The notes beneath the pieces are model-generated. The model had not been told where the DNA came from and did not search any database. It saw nothing but the letters and a program-made list of their open reading frames with translations. This document shows positions 21,130 through 33,879 of a DNA stretch of 64,000 bases, one piece after another. The stretch is from positions 33,290,832-33,354,831 of the forward strand of contig NC_135549.1 of the NCBI RefSeq assembly GCF_964340395.1, in the 5' to 3' direction. This stretch comes from Glandiceps talaboti. Its lineage: Eukaryota > Hemichordata > Enteropneusta > Spengelidae. Made by a program: the position numbers and the translations under genes. Position 1 is the first letter of the stretch. Every line of letters begins with the position of its first letter.

Positions 21130-22320
21130 CAATGCGTAGAATTAAGACTATAGCACATATTACATTGCTTGTTTGACGTCAATAGTGTCTTTTGAAAAGT
21201 TGCACTTTACCTAAAGTCTCGCGGAGTGATTTCCAATATGGCGTCGGTCATTATACTCATTAACATATTCATTTTTTTTTCAAATTTCAAAAAAAAAATC
21301 ATAAAAAATAGAAGAGAAGACGTGCTGACTTGAAATTAACAAATCTAAGTAAGGTACCCTCTGTGCATCAACACACCACATATCAAAGCAATCTGACTTA
21401 AAGATTATGAGGAGTTGATGAAAATGTCATTTTTGGAAAAAAAATCATAAAAAATTGAAAATGGCACAGATCAACTTGGCATGAACAAATCTGAATAGCC
21501 TCCCCCCAGGGAACATGCACACCAAATATCGAAGAATTCCGACTGTCACTTTCGGAGTAGATAGTGAAGATATAAAAGTTTGACGGACACCTATGATTCA
21601 CTCTACTCTCTATACCTCAATACCCACCTATACCTAAAGCTACGCTTTCAGCTTTCGCTGACAGCGGAGCTAACAAGCGACTTATCGGTCAGAATAGCTC
21701 CGCTGTTCTTTTTATTTTTTATTCTGGTAACATGTAGAAGTGGTTCAGTTGTTCAGCTCTTCAATATGCAGTTTTGTTTTAGCGATGTAATGAAGTGGTT
21801 AGTGGTTTCATATGATGTCTCACTATAAAACATATTTTACACAGAAAGTTGGTAAGATATTGTACTTTTATACCATAGTCACCATTTTATAAAAAAATCT
21901 ACTGTTATGAAAATTACACAAAAATGCGTAGAATTATGACTATAGCACATATTACATTGCTTGTTTGACGTCAATAGTGTCTTTTGAAAAGTGGCAGTTT
22001 ACTTAAAGTCCCGTGGACTGATTTCCAATATGGTGTCGGTCACAATGTTCATTAACATATTAACTTTTTTTTTAAATTACAAAAAAAAATCATCAAAAAT
22101 AGAAAAGAAGATGTGCTGACTTGAAATTAACAAATCTGAGTAAGCTACCCTCTGCTCATCAACACACCAGATATCAAAGCAATCTGACAAAATCGTAAAA
22201 AATCATAAAAAATTGAAAATGGCACAGATCAACTTGGCATGACGAAATCACAGATGGATGCACAAATGGGTGCACAAACCCCAATGTATAGGCCACCAGG
22301 TGGTGCCCGTTGGGGCTAAA
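21130..22320 (+). repeat. Locally duplicated repeat with TAGCTCCGCTG hairpin and family-B-type 3' end
   Basis: 21130-21480 and 21920-22240 are direct copies (shared GACTATAGCACATATTACAT, 'tttgacgtcaatagtgtctt', 'aaattgaaaatggcacagat'). Between them, 21662-21905 starts with an 11-bp inverted repeat CAGCGGAGCTA...TAGCTCCGCTG around AACAAGCGACTTATCGGTCA, and matches 18226-18500. The second copy ends in 'caccaggtggtgcccgttggggctaaatt' (22290-22320), the same AGGCC/GGGGCTAA type of terminus seen in family B. Confidence 0.75.
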
Positions 22321-22321
22321 T

Positions 22322-22623
22322 TAACCAATTCAAATATAACAAGATCTACATGGTAGAATGATGTTCAATTTAATCACAGTTTATTCTTTAAGTCAAATGT
22401 AATATCCATTCTACAATCACTTCTTTCAGGCAATATTTAGAACAATGCCAACTAAAAGATAAACTGCATCAAAAGTTGCATCCCAATTTCTGACTTGTAT
22501 TTGGATTGGGTCAGCTGTATTTTTTTGTCAAGCTTTGCTAAAAATGATTTGCCTTTACAGAAATTTTTCACATACTTAAGTATAACAGCATGAGTGTGCA
22601 TTATTGATGTGTAGACTATAGAA
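22322..22623. other. Intronic sequence, nothing recognised
   Basis: AT-rich with no repeat or gene signal that I can identify. Confidence 0.4.
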
Positions 22624-23461
22624 AACAAGTCATTGAGAATGACATAGTCCCCACTATGATTGGGTTTTAAGGAACTGGCAGTTTACGTTGTCATTTTCTT
22701 GATATCACTACTCTGATCACGCAACAACACTTGTGAACCTAAATCAAACAGACTTAGATATGTTATGTCTGCTCGTTGGACATGGAACATGGCTACTCAT
22801 GTTGTGTCTCCTTGTTGGACATGGGACATGCCTACTCTTTAAGATGATGTGATGGAATAAACCATTCAACAATAAAGGATGGGTCGGGTAGGGGGGGGGG
22901 GACCTGTTCAAGCATGTCTGAGTTACAAATGTATGGCTTTGGACATGGAAAATTCACAAACAAATGGCTGCCAGGCAGCCATATCGGATTGTATCATGAC
23001 GAAAATGGATATGCACATGTATGTCATAGAACACTGTCTTAATACCAACTTTGAATGAGATCTGTTCAAGCATGTCTGAGTTATGGCTTTGGACATGGAA
23101 AATTCACAAACAAAATGGCTGCCAGGCAGCCATATTGGATCGTATCAAGATGAAAATAGATATGCACATGTATGTCATAGAACACTGTCCTAATACTAAC
23201 TTTGAATGAGATCTGTTCAAGCATGTCTGAGTTATGGCTTTAGACAGGGAAAATTTGCAAACAAATTGGCTGCTAGGCCATATTCAATGATATTGGATCG
23301 TATCATGAAACAAATTGACGTGCATATGTATGCCATAGTATGTTGCCCCTGTACCAAGTTTGAAAAAAATCGGCCCAGGCATCTCCAAGAAACGGCTCTG
23401 GACGGACGGACGGAACCCAATCCGTAAGTCTCCATCCCAGACTTCATCCGATGGGGACTAA
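22624..23461 (+). mobile_element. Family C element, copy 1
   Basis: It begins AACAAGTCATTGAGAATGAC then ATAGTCCCC, and contains 'ctatgattgggttttaaggaactggcag'. Three tandem units of about 150 bp ('ttcaagcatgtctgagtta', 'caaatggctgccaggcagcc', 'cacatgtatgtcatagaaca') start near 22910, 23056 and 23216. A GGACGGACGGACGG microsatellite follows, then a 3' stem-loop closing on GGGGACTAA; the next base is T. Non-coding. Confidence 0.8.
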
Positions 23462-23998
23462 TAATGCAGTCCAGCTTTAGAATTGACATTATCTTGTCTG
23501 TCACCATACCTACAAACATGGCAATTATACATGCCTATACCAAATTTAAACTGAATGCCTTCCGTGAGGGCAAAGTCTCTAGATTTTCGTTCCTACACAT
23601 GATAATTATTGAAATGCAACAGACCATATGCGCTTACTTATGTTTGAAGTATGTACCAAATTACATTGAATTTGAAGTATGAATTCTTAAGATACAGCCT
23701 AATAACTGAAAATCATTAATTACGCAAATGCATATATCAAAACCAAAGCTACATTAACACACTTTTCAGATCATATGTGACTAGTTATGTTTGAAGTATG
23801 TACCAAATTATATTGAATTTGAAGAGTGCATCTTTAAGATATAGCCAAATTACTGCACAGTGATCTCCACTGATTGTTTTGAAAGCAGGGTGGTTCATTT
23901 GCATAATTTATTCATACAATTTGAATGACAATAATGATTAGTTTTGTCAGGAAATCTACAATTATTTCAAACTAAATGTCCAGAGATGAGTAGACTTA
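23462..23998 (+). mobile_element. Family D fragment (about two units)
   Basis: It contains 'accaaattacattgaatttgaagtatg', 'aagatacagcctaataactgaaaatcattaattacg' and a second similar unit, as in the large array at 25600-27350. It has no microsatellite or 3' end. Confidence 0.65.
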
Positions 23999-24972
23999 AC
24001 AAGTCATTGAGAATGACATAGTCCCAGCTATGATTGGGTTTTAAGGAATTATCACTACTCTCATCACGCAACAACACTTGTGAGCCAAAATCACACAGAC
24101 TTAGATATGTTGTGTCTGCTTGTTGGACATGGAACAGGCCTACAACAATAAAGGATTGGTCGGGAATGGGGGATCATATCACGATGAAAATGGATATGCA
24201 CATGTATGTCATAGAACACTGTCCTAATACCAACTTTGAATGAGATCTGTTCAAGCATGTCTGAGTTATGGCTTTGGACAAGGAAAATTCACAAACAAAA
24301 TGGCTGCCAGGCAGCCATATTGGGTCGTATCACGACAAAAATGGATATGCACATGTATGTCATAGAACACTGTCCTAATACCAACTTTGAATGAGATCTG
24401 TTCGAGCATGTCAGAGTTATGGCTTTGGACATGGAAAATTCGCAAACAAAATGGCTGCCAGGCAGCCATATTGGATCGTATCACAATGAAAATGAATATG
24501 CACATGTATGTCATAGAACACTGTCATAATACCAACTTTGAATGAGATCTGTTCAAGCATGTCTGAGTTATGGCTTTGGACATGAAAATTCACAAACAAA
24601 ATGGCTGCCAGGTGGCCATATTGGATCGTATCATGACAACAATGAATATGCACATATATATGCCATAGAACACTGTCCTAATACCAACTTTGAATGAGAT
24701 CTGTTCAAGCATGTCTGAGTTATGTTTTTCTAGACAGGGAAAATTTGCAAACAAAATGGCTGCTAGGCGGCCATATTGAATCATATCATAAAACAAATTG
24801 ACGTGCATATGTATGCCACTGTATGTTGCCCCGGCACCAAGTTTGAAAAAAATCGGTCAAGGCATCTCCAAGAAACGGCTGTGGACGGATGGACGGACGC
24901 ACGGACGGACGCACGGACAGACGGAACCCAATCCATAAGTCCCCGTCCCGGACTTTGTCCGGCGGGGACTAA
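23999..24972 (+). mobile_element. Family C element, copy 2
   Basis: It has the same start as copy 1 (AAGTCATTGAGAATGACATA). Four tandem units of 151-156 bp begin near 24250, 24401, 24557 and 24708. A mixed ACGG/GCACGG microsatellite (24887-24925) follows. The 3' end is a nested stem-loop: AGTCCCCG..CCGGAC-ttt-GTCCGG..CGGGGACT, then AA. Confidence 0.8.
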
Positions 24973-25599
24973 AAAATCATTGAAAGTTTGTGTACACCTG
25001 TATATGGTGTCGTATCTGTCTGAAATCTCATGATACACAAGACTTACTATATTTTACTGTAGAGGACTTCAAACACTCATGAGAGATTATGACGTCATTT
25101 TCCGCCATGTTGGAATTTTGCATACAGTCACACAGGTCCACTACACGATATGCAATGGCCAACTAAAGTGTTTTCAGAGTAATTTGAACATAAAACTAAT
25201 GATTGAACACAACATCACCACTTTATCAACAGGTATACGAGTCTGTTATACATTTTTTATAATGGGGAAGAATAGTCAAAAGTCTATAGCATCACGTTTG
25301 CCACGTAATTCATGTGATTATAGAAAGTGGAGGGGAAACACATTATCGCATGGCACAACTATGTTACTTTACTTCGGAAAAGGGGTCAACAGTCGTTTGT
25401 TTTAGGGTATTTGTTTTCTTAGAGGGTTATGTGATAAAAAATAATGATGACAATGACAGGTTCAAAGGACGCAAATGATCATGAAACGCTTAAAGCAGGG
25501 TGTAAAACATAAAAGCAGGGTGCTGGCCGTTGATACCGCACCCTGCTAAAACCCCTCGTGGAGAACACTGTACTGAAAATCATGTTATGCAAACGAGTC
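24973..25599. other. Intronic sequence, nothing recognised
   Basis: A plus-strand frame at 25079-25405 (108 codons, containing MGKNSQKSIASRLPRNSCDY) has no recognisable family and no splice or promoter context. It is not supported as a gene. Confidence 0.3.
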
Positions 25600-27350
25600 A
25601 TTAACACTGAAAGCTACATCAACAAGTCTTTCAAAACATGTGTGATTTGTTATGTTTGAAGTATGAATTTGAAGAATGCATTTTGAAGATATAGCTGAAA
25701 ATCATTAATTATGCAATTGAGTCATTAATACTAAAAGCTACATTATCATACCGGGTACTTTGTCTGTCACATGGACTTCATCATCAATGTATGTATCACA
25801 TTATGTAGAGTTTGCAGCAAGCATTCTTAATATATAGAGCAAGACAATTATGCAAATGATTGATTAAAACTAAAAGCTATATCAACAAGCTTTTCAAGCC
25901 ACGTGCCCTTTCTTTTGTGTGAATTATGTACGAAATTGTATTAAACTTTAAAGCGTGCATTTGTAAGATATAGCCTAATTACTGAAAATCATTAATTATG
26001 CAAATGAGTCATTAAAACTACAAGCTATATTACCAAACTTTACACAACACATACACTTTGTTATAATCAATGTACGTACAACATTAAAATTTCTATTGAA
26101 TTTGCAGTACATGTACACATTCTTAAGATATACAATGTAGCTTATAATTACTGAAATCCATTAAATATGAAAATCACTCATTGATATTCATGAAATGTTT
26201 ACCAAACCTTAATCAGTTCTAGCCAATACTAAAGAATATGTGCAGTAAATTTCATTTGAATTGAGATAGCTGTTTTTGAGAAAACGATTACAGCCAGACA
26301 GCCACAGAGACTTTTCATCCCTAAATTATGACTTTCCCTTACAGAAAGTAACCAGATTTAAACTGAATGCCTCCCTTAAGGGAATCACTAATTATGCAAA
26401 TAACTCATTAAACTAAAAAAAACTATAGTAACAGGCTTTTTTTGGACAACCATGCTTTCTTAGGTTAATATATGTGCCAAATTATACAGAATTTGAAGAG
26501 TGCATTATACTGCTTAATTACTGAATATCGTTCATTATTCAAAATACTCATTAAAGGTAAAAGTTGCAGCAACAAACTTCATGGGACAGGTGCATATTAT
26601 TATGGTTGATATGTGTACCATATTACACAAAATTTTGCATTTTTAAGATACAGCCTAGTTACCTGAAATCATTAATTACGCAATTTTTCATTAAAACTGT
26701 ACGCTATATCAACAAATGTTACAGGACATATCCGCTGTGTTATGGTTAACATATGTACTAAAAAATGATATTGAAATTGAAGTATGCAGTCGTACGATAT
26801 AGCCTAATTACCAAGAATCATTAATTATGAAAATTATTCATTAACACTGAAAGGTACATCAACAAACTTGATAGGACATATGTGTTTTCTTATGGTTAAC
26901 GTATGTACTAATTTATATTGAATTTGAAGTACATGTATGCATTCTTACGATTTAGCCTAACTACCAAAATAATTAATTATGCAAATTATTCATTAATGCT
27001 GTAAGGTACATCAACAAATTTTATAGGACAAATATATGTTATGTCCAACGAATATACTAACTTATATTGAAATTGAAGTATGCAGTCTTAAGATATTGCT
27101 TAATTAGTTTATTTCATTGATATGCAAATTTCCCTAATTAACATGAACAGATCTCACTAAAAAACTAATCAGGTCTAGCCATTACCCCAAACATTATATG
27201 TACTAAATTTCATTATACTTGAGCCAGCCGTTTTTAAGAAAATGGTGACAGTCAGACACACACACACACACACACACGCACAAGCACACACACACACACA
27301 CACACACACAGACGGACATATGACAGACACACAGACAGACATCCCCCTTT
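25600..27350 (+). mobile_element. Family D element: about 11 diverged 145-165-bp tandem units plus CA/GACA tail
   Basis: Each unit contains 'cattaattatgcaaat(g/t)a(g/t)tcattaa', 'acattaacaaactttt(c/a)', 'tatgtaccaaatta' and 'gaatttgaagtatgcattcttaagatatagcc'. The units are strongly diverged from one another, so the array is old. It ends in (AC)n and GACA microsatellite at 27253-27345 and 'ccccttttaatacctccca'. No coding capacity. Confidence 0.75.
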
Positions 27351-28459
27351 TAATACCTCCCATACCCTTACAAAAAGTAAAAATGATAAAACATGTTGCT
27401 ATTATGTCAAAGCTATCTTTTACTCTCTCCTACTTAATGGCATGAAACCAGAACCTATCACACAACTAACACTATTACATTTATCAGTCACCATCTTGCA
27501 CACATATATAATGTACAATGGCATAATTATGTCACTGCAGTAAGAAGAACACAACCAGAAATGAATACAATATATGTTATTTCATCTACATCTATCTATT
27601 TCATCTACTAATGTATACCTTACCAATCTGACAGCAAACCTTGATTTTAAACTACATTGTATCATAGACCCTCAGTGTCTATCATTGTACATGTGTTCAT
27701 AACATCAACATGATGGATGACAATATGGAGTTTCTCCAAACATCATGATCATGTCAATTTTACCAAACTTGACCTTGACCTTTTTAAAAGAGTATGTCAT
27801 TGGCATTGGGGATCTTAGTCAAGATGAATGCATATGACATTTGAAGTCAAAAAGAACTTCAATCAAAACATAGTATAATATTTTACACTTAACACAATGT
27901 GATAACAATGATATAGCAGCACCACAACAAGCAGTTCTGTCATCAAAGATCAATTTGATGAAGCACAAACTACAGTTACTATTTATAGTAACTTAAAAGT
28001 TGACTATAAATTATCTATATCAATAATTAAATTGCACAGCAACCAGGGAAGAAATTGAGCCATCAGGTGAATTCTAAACAGACACTGAGAGGCCACACAG
28101 CCAATACAATGATAATAATTAAGAGATAGGAGTTGCTGAAAAAAAAAGAAGTCCATGGAAATTAAGCCATGGGGGAAACAGAAAGCTTCATAGAATGCTA
28201 CTTTCTATTTCTTGTCCACACTTGTCATAAATCTTACAATCTTAAAGCTGTACTTACTGCAACTGAATGTTTTTGGAAGTTATCATGAATTACATGTAAT
28301 ATTGTACAACCGTAACAGTATTGAGTCACCTCTGGGTAAACAATATATATTCGTATTGCTGTATATAATATGGTAAAGTAAATTCAAAGATATTTATTTT
28401 TGGGTTCACACCCAAAATCAGTACCCCAAAGTGATCATAATTTCAACCTGTTAATGTAG
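27351..28459. other. Intronic sequence, nothing recognised
   Basis: AT-rich; no open frame, repeat or structural signal stands out, apart from a short 'ttgaccttgacc' near 27765. Confidence 0.4.
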
Positions 28460-29290
28460 TACATGTACATGTATGTACCTCTACATGTACATGTATGTAT
28501 ACCTCTACATGTATATGTATGTACCTCTACATGTATGTATGTACCTCTACATGTATGTGTATGTATACCTCTACATGTATATGTATGTACCTCTACATGT
28601 ATGTGTATGTACCTCTACATGTATGTATGTACCTCTACATGTATATGTATGTATACCTCTACATGTATATGTATGTACCTCTACATGTATGTATGTATAC
28701 CTCTACATGTATATGTATGTACCTCTACATGTATGTATGTATACCTCTACATGTATATGTATGTACCTCTACATGTATGTATGTACCTCTACATGTATAT
28801 GTATGTATACCTCTACATGTATATGTATGTACCTCTACATGTATATGTATGTACCTCTACATGTATATGTATGTACCTCTACATGTATATGTATGTACCT
28901 CTACATGTATATGTATGTACCTCTACATGTATATGTATGTACCTCTACATGTATGTATGTACCTCTACATGTACATGTATGTATACCTCTACATGTATAT
29001 GTATGTACACCTCTACATGTATATGTATGTACCTCTACATGTATATGTATGTACCTCTACATGTATATGTATGTACCTCTACATGTATGTGTATGTATAC
29101 CTCTACATGTACATGTATGTACCTCTACATGTACATGTATGTATACCTCTACATGTATATGTATGTACCTCTACATGTATGTGTATGTATACCTCTACAT
29201 GTATATGTATGTACCTCTACATGTATGTGTATGTATACCTCTACATGTATGTATGTACCTCTACATGTATGTGTATGTATACCTCTACAT
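28460..29290. repeat. 20-24-bp minisatellite (ACATGTATRTATGTACCTCT), about 38 units
   Basis: Units end in ACCTCT and begin ACATGTA. Length classes of 20, 22 and 24 bp come from gain or loss of TA/TG pairs (ATGTATGTACCTCT, ATGTATATGTATGTACCTCT, GTATGTATACCTCT). All three plus-strand frames are open, which produces spurious Tyr/Met/Val/Cys-rich frames of around 300 codons. Confidence 0.97.
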
Positions 29291-29809
29291 GACGAGTTCT
29301 GTGCGATTTATTTGTTGGGAAATGTTCAGCGGCAAGAAATATTGTGGATGGTGACACTAGCGATTTCAGTGAGGCATGATCATGGCATGAGGAATGGCTA
29401 CAGACACCGTGTGTAGTGGTACATCGTACTAGACTCGGCTCAAAATTCTCAGTTCGATACAATGTTATGTAACCTGAAGCCATACCAGGTACTGGGTCAG
29501 ATTGATCGTCTGTCCCTTTCCTCCAACAAAGTGTGGCGAGCATATGAAAGTATATGAGTATATGCCTTGATACTATGTACGCCAAAGTTATCACCATGGA
29601 AACAGGTCATTATCCAATGCTGGCACTTCTCTGGTTGTGCTCTTGGTTTCGGGAATCTTGTGTTGTGAACACCATCAATGTATGTAGTCTTGGTCATTAT
29701 ATCAGGAATCCAATTTACATTCCCCATATGCACATCATTTTACAACCAGACTTTTAAAGCTTGCTTCGCTTGATAGATCACATACTATATGTGCAATGAG
29801 AGCAGTAGT
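29291..29809. other. Intronic sequence with unassigned short frames
   Basis: Sequence composition is less repetitive here. Short frames occur on both strands (minus 29241-29597, minus 29497-29733) but none resembles a known family and they overlap the minisatellite edge. Confidence 0.3.
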
Positions 29810-29912
29810 GTTGCTAAGCGTTTGACACTTCAGCTTGACTTAGTAACCCTCATGTGGTTGCTATGGACTCAATGGGTTCTTATGGGATCTGCCGTGAGAT
29901 GGAAAATGACTT
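29810..29912. repeat. Dispersed repeat, inverted partner at 56760-56872
   Basis: It contains TTGCTAAGCGTTTGACACTT, CAGCTTGACTTAGTAACC and GATCTGCCGTGAGATGGAAA. The reverse complement of each, with a few changes, is found in order at 56760-56872. Confidence 0.8.
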
Positions 29913-29929
29913 TTTTTCCAGCTACTCAC

Positions 29930-29993
29930 CCTAAGTAATGTCCCCACCAAATACCAAGGCAATCGGTCTGGTGGTTTTTGACTTTAAGTTGTT

Positions 29994-30046
<53 letters not shown>

Positions 30047-30095
30047 GAAACATTATCCCATGCCTATAGCATTATTGAACCTCAGTTCCGTTGTG
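29930..30095 (+). mobile_element. Family A element, 3' end only
   Basis: 'caccaaataccaaggcaatcggtc', 'ttttgactttaagttgttta', (AC)n at 29998-30042, then TAGCATTATTGAAC and CAGTTCCGTTGTGCTAAAAA, a decayed form of the family A terminal stem. Confidence 0.75.
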
Positions 30096-32200
30096 CTAAA
30101 AAATAGAGAAATTACAGGCTGAGAATCTCCATAAACATTTACCAGCTATTACAATGTACATCATCTTTACAATCACATCATCGCCTGACTCGTAATGCCA
30201 CTTTGCGGTAAAGCCAGCATGGACAGTTTTGATAAGAAAAAAAATCAAAAGGAGCACAATTTTGGAGGCGATGTAGAAATACCGCCGTCAATGTTGATGC
30301 ACAGAAATAAGTAGCACGATATTTTATAGGATTACGCCAAAAGATAAAGGGAGTAGTCGAGCACAAAACTACCGACCACATACAATGTTTTGATACGAAT
30401 GTACACAGATACAAGCTGAGTGATACCAATATATCTGTCCCTTAATTTAACAAAATCACATCCAATGATGCACAAATTCGATCAAAACAGGTTCACACAT
30501 CGTAAATTCAACTTTACTGTACTGTGATCGCTAATCACGCTTCCAGAACGTTCTTGTTAACCATGTGCTTCGTAATGAGTCAGCATTTAAACACGACCCC
30601 TCAACTCCACAACTTTTAGTACAGTACCACCTCCAACACGATATTGTCAGCTAATCAGAAGTTTGTAGCTTACGCAAATAGTGATGAGATCATAGGGGTC
30701 CAAAACAACGGCTAGCGTTTGCTGCAATGCATGCTGGGAAACCTGGAAGAAAACTGCGTGGAGATCCCCCACAGAGTTGTAAACCGGAAGTGGATAGAAA
30801 GTAAGATTAAGAATTCACAGAGATTCAAAAGTTCCAGGTCGTCCTGGAACTAATTATTATACACAGACAGGAAGACTACAACTAAAAATGTACACAAAAG
30901 TTTTAACCAGAGTGCTTGAAGTCCATCTTTTATGTCAATTAGAAACATGTCCACAGTTCAAAATAGTGAGGTTCCTGTCCTCGAACTACCCATTTGCCAC
31001 TGTCACAAGTGTGAAAGAAAATATCAAATGGCGAGGATAAAATCAAAGAGGCGAATCAAAATTTTCATCAACAAAAGCCCCCGACTTTTCCCATACGCGT
31101 ATAATACAAAACACAATTGACTGGCAGCCGCCATATTTCTTTTGATGTACAGAAATCGTAGTCGTCGTACACACAAAGTTTTATACACTGTAACTTAGGT
31201 CTGTTAACAAGATTAAATGTAAAGTTATATCAGGTATAAATGCATCACCGACCATCGTAAGTTAGAAATGGTTACACTGTATTGAAAAGCCAGCATACAC
31301 ATATCCACGTACGACCATGCATGTGGCTGGGAAGCATGCCTACCTGTACCTATATTGCCAAGCATGTTGGGTGAAGTAATGTTACTGGGTCATGATATAT
31401 AAGTACGGTTTTGACATTTATATTGCCAATAACAGACTTGTTTTACATATTCTAAAAGAATATTCTGTGCTTTTTGGTCTGCAAGTACAGGTACATTCTC
31501 AAGTTGAAGGAAATTGTGCGATGTGTTCACACATGGCTGTCACATTTTGTTTACAACGTAAGTGATGAATGTATTCTCAATTCATAGCCCGAAGTTCGTT
31601 ACGTGAGATCATGATTTTCTTTTAACTTTCTTCTACAAGTCTTGCTGTAAGTAACTTAAAAATAGAATTAGATCAAATATTATAAATCTAGACTTAAGAG
31701 GTTTAATTTAGTTTCTAATTTGTCTTTCTATTCTCAACATTCTCAAATTCAGCTGACGAATCCATGACTCAAATTTTACGACCAGTGCTCGTGTGGAATG
31801 GTTTTGCGTCGTCAATTCAGTCTTGTTGTTCTCGAAATTTTGACATTCATGTAGTACCTCTTTGTTTCATGATTTTTACTAATCATGGCTTGCAAAGATT
31901 TGTTGGAAATGCTCTGCAAAGGTAAACACAGTTTTGCCCACAATGCCACACATTTGCCCGGCAGTGATCACTTTTAATCTCCCTTTTGTTATTCCCATTG
32001 ACACATTGTATTCAACTTACTAACTTCGCCTGCAACAACACAGTAGTGATAACATCATGAATATTCCTCAGGTGGGCAAGGGTTTGCAAGGGCGGTTTTG
32101 GACATCCGGGGGCAATACAGGTGATTACCTCCGTCTTGAATAAGATCACCTCCCTAGAGTGACACTGATAATGGCAATACTGAAGGTGAAGGTGATGATG
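30096..32200. other. Mostly single-copy intronic sequence; CpG-containing patch with ZNF143-like motif
   Basis: This is one of the longer stretches without obvious repeats. 30530-30800 is enriched for CpG and contains TGCAATGCATGCTGGGAAAC (about 30723-30742). Its complement, TTTCCCAGCATGC, resembles the ZNF143/SBS promoter motif TCCCAGNATGC. A short plus-strand frame at 30932-31120 has a CHCHKC cysteine-histidine cluster but no recognised family. Confidence 0.3.
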
Positions 32201-33814
32201 ATGATGATAATGATATCAGGTAACTTTTACAAGTGACTAGATCAGTCAGAGTATGCACAACATGGAAAACACGTTTTAGATACTAACTACATGTAGATTG
32301 TGTATGATTATAAGAGAAAGGTCACTATTAACTAACTGGTTAAACCAGTCTTTTACTGTTTGTCACTTTATATGTACAAATCTTGCTTTCTAATACAGAG
32401 TCAAATCATTTAATATGTATGTATACATATAATGGGAATATTGATTAACGTTTAGTATATGCAATTGTCATGGGAAAGGTCATGTTTTACAAAATGGATA
32501 AAGGGGAGGGTCAATTTTTACAACGGAGAATGGGGGAGTGTCATGTTTTACTTAACAGACAATGTGTGATTTCCTACGCCCCCACCCCCCTTGTAAATAC
32601 TGAAGGCTCCCTAAACATTTACCAGCTAGCACCCTATAGTTGAACAGTTGTTACATACAATGTACAACAGTTGTTACATACATGTGCATATACATTGTAT
32701 ACATACATTGCATATAAGTACCGCTACATGCCAATATATCATGCACTTTATTACAGGTTATATGAAATACAAATGTCAACACAAGTTATAGTCAAAGGTA
32801 CATTTTGTATTTGTCTATCAATCACTTTGACCCTAGGTCAAGGCCAGACAATTCACATGCATTTGATGTTGTAGAACAAGCACACATCAAAGTGCCATCT
32901 GTTATCTCTTTCGTCCAGCTGTCAAATAATGCATACATTTGAATAAAATAAATGTTAACTCCTTGATGATGGATAGGCAGTGTAGGTGATGGCAGTTTAT
33001 GCTGTATCAATTAATTCACACACTGAATCACTTTATACACATGAAGTAATATGTTGGTTTTCATCCCTGTCTGTACAGTGTATGTGAGTGCAGGTACAGC
33101 TATAATTGTCAATATCATCAACAAGTACGTGTATATCTCAGCAATGTTGTACTTTCATCATTTGCCAAGTACAGATGATGTGTGATCTGTTTTCTATATC
33201 TAGATATATAGATTACACAAAATACTACTAGAACACAAATATGACAGCAAAATGCTGAGCCAGACACAATTATGATCTATGGTACTACATTATGTATATA
33301 CATGTATATGTAGTTTACACAATAATCAAAGCTTTTAATGTACATGGTAGTTGATCGATGTATTACTAATACATAAATTCTACATATTCAATATCTATGT
33401 CTATATAGTGTGCAAATTATGTTGATGGCGCCACCCATAAATTGAAATTTCCCAGACATAAATATTATGTTTTAATAGTAATGAAAATTTCTCCTCACAG
33501 TGTCAAAACAATTTCTCCAAAGTGAACCTCAAATCAGCATTGTCAGGGGTACATTTGTATACTACAAATATGTAATGGGGGTGATGATTCTGATGAGAGA
33601 TCAACGAAAATTTGGGATTCGATTTCAAGAAATTGTTTTCACTTTGTGTGTAGAAATTTAATTTTCTTTATCAACTAAGATATCTACCCAGAGTCCATGA
33701 ATATTCATTCTCGCATAAATAATGTTATTGTGATCAGTGCATGCACAATATATTCCATTAAATAAATCAATAACACTTATTGTTAGTAGAAGAAGGCTTC
33801 GTTGAAGACGCAGT
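32201..33814. other. AT-rich intronic sequence; short G-rich tandem at 32460-32600
   Basis: 32460-32560 repeats 'ggtcatgttttac' with G-rich spacers. This is comparable to the TGACCCCCTA repeats at 47820-47900 on the other strand. The rest shows nothing recognisable. Confidence 0.4.
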
Positions 33815-33836
33815 CCCCCCCCCCCCCCCCCCCCCC
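33815..33836. repeat. 22-C homopolymer
   Basis: An uninterrupted run of 22 C, followed at once by ATATATAAAAAAATT. Confidence 0.95.
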
Positions 33837-33879
33837 ATATATAAAAAAATTAAAAAATTAAAAAAACCTACAATTTATC

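Noticed and set aside
25079-25405. 108-codon plus-strand frame
   Set aside because: No recognisable domain, repeats or splice signals; frames of this length occur by chance in 64 kb.
28463-29416. Three overlapping plus-strand frames of about 300 codons (YMYVPLHVCVC type)
   Set aside because: All three frames of the ACATGTA...ACCTCT minisatellite are open; it is a repeat artefact.
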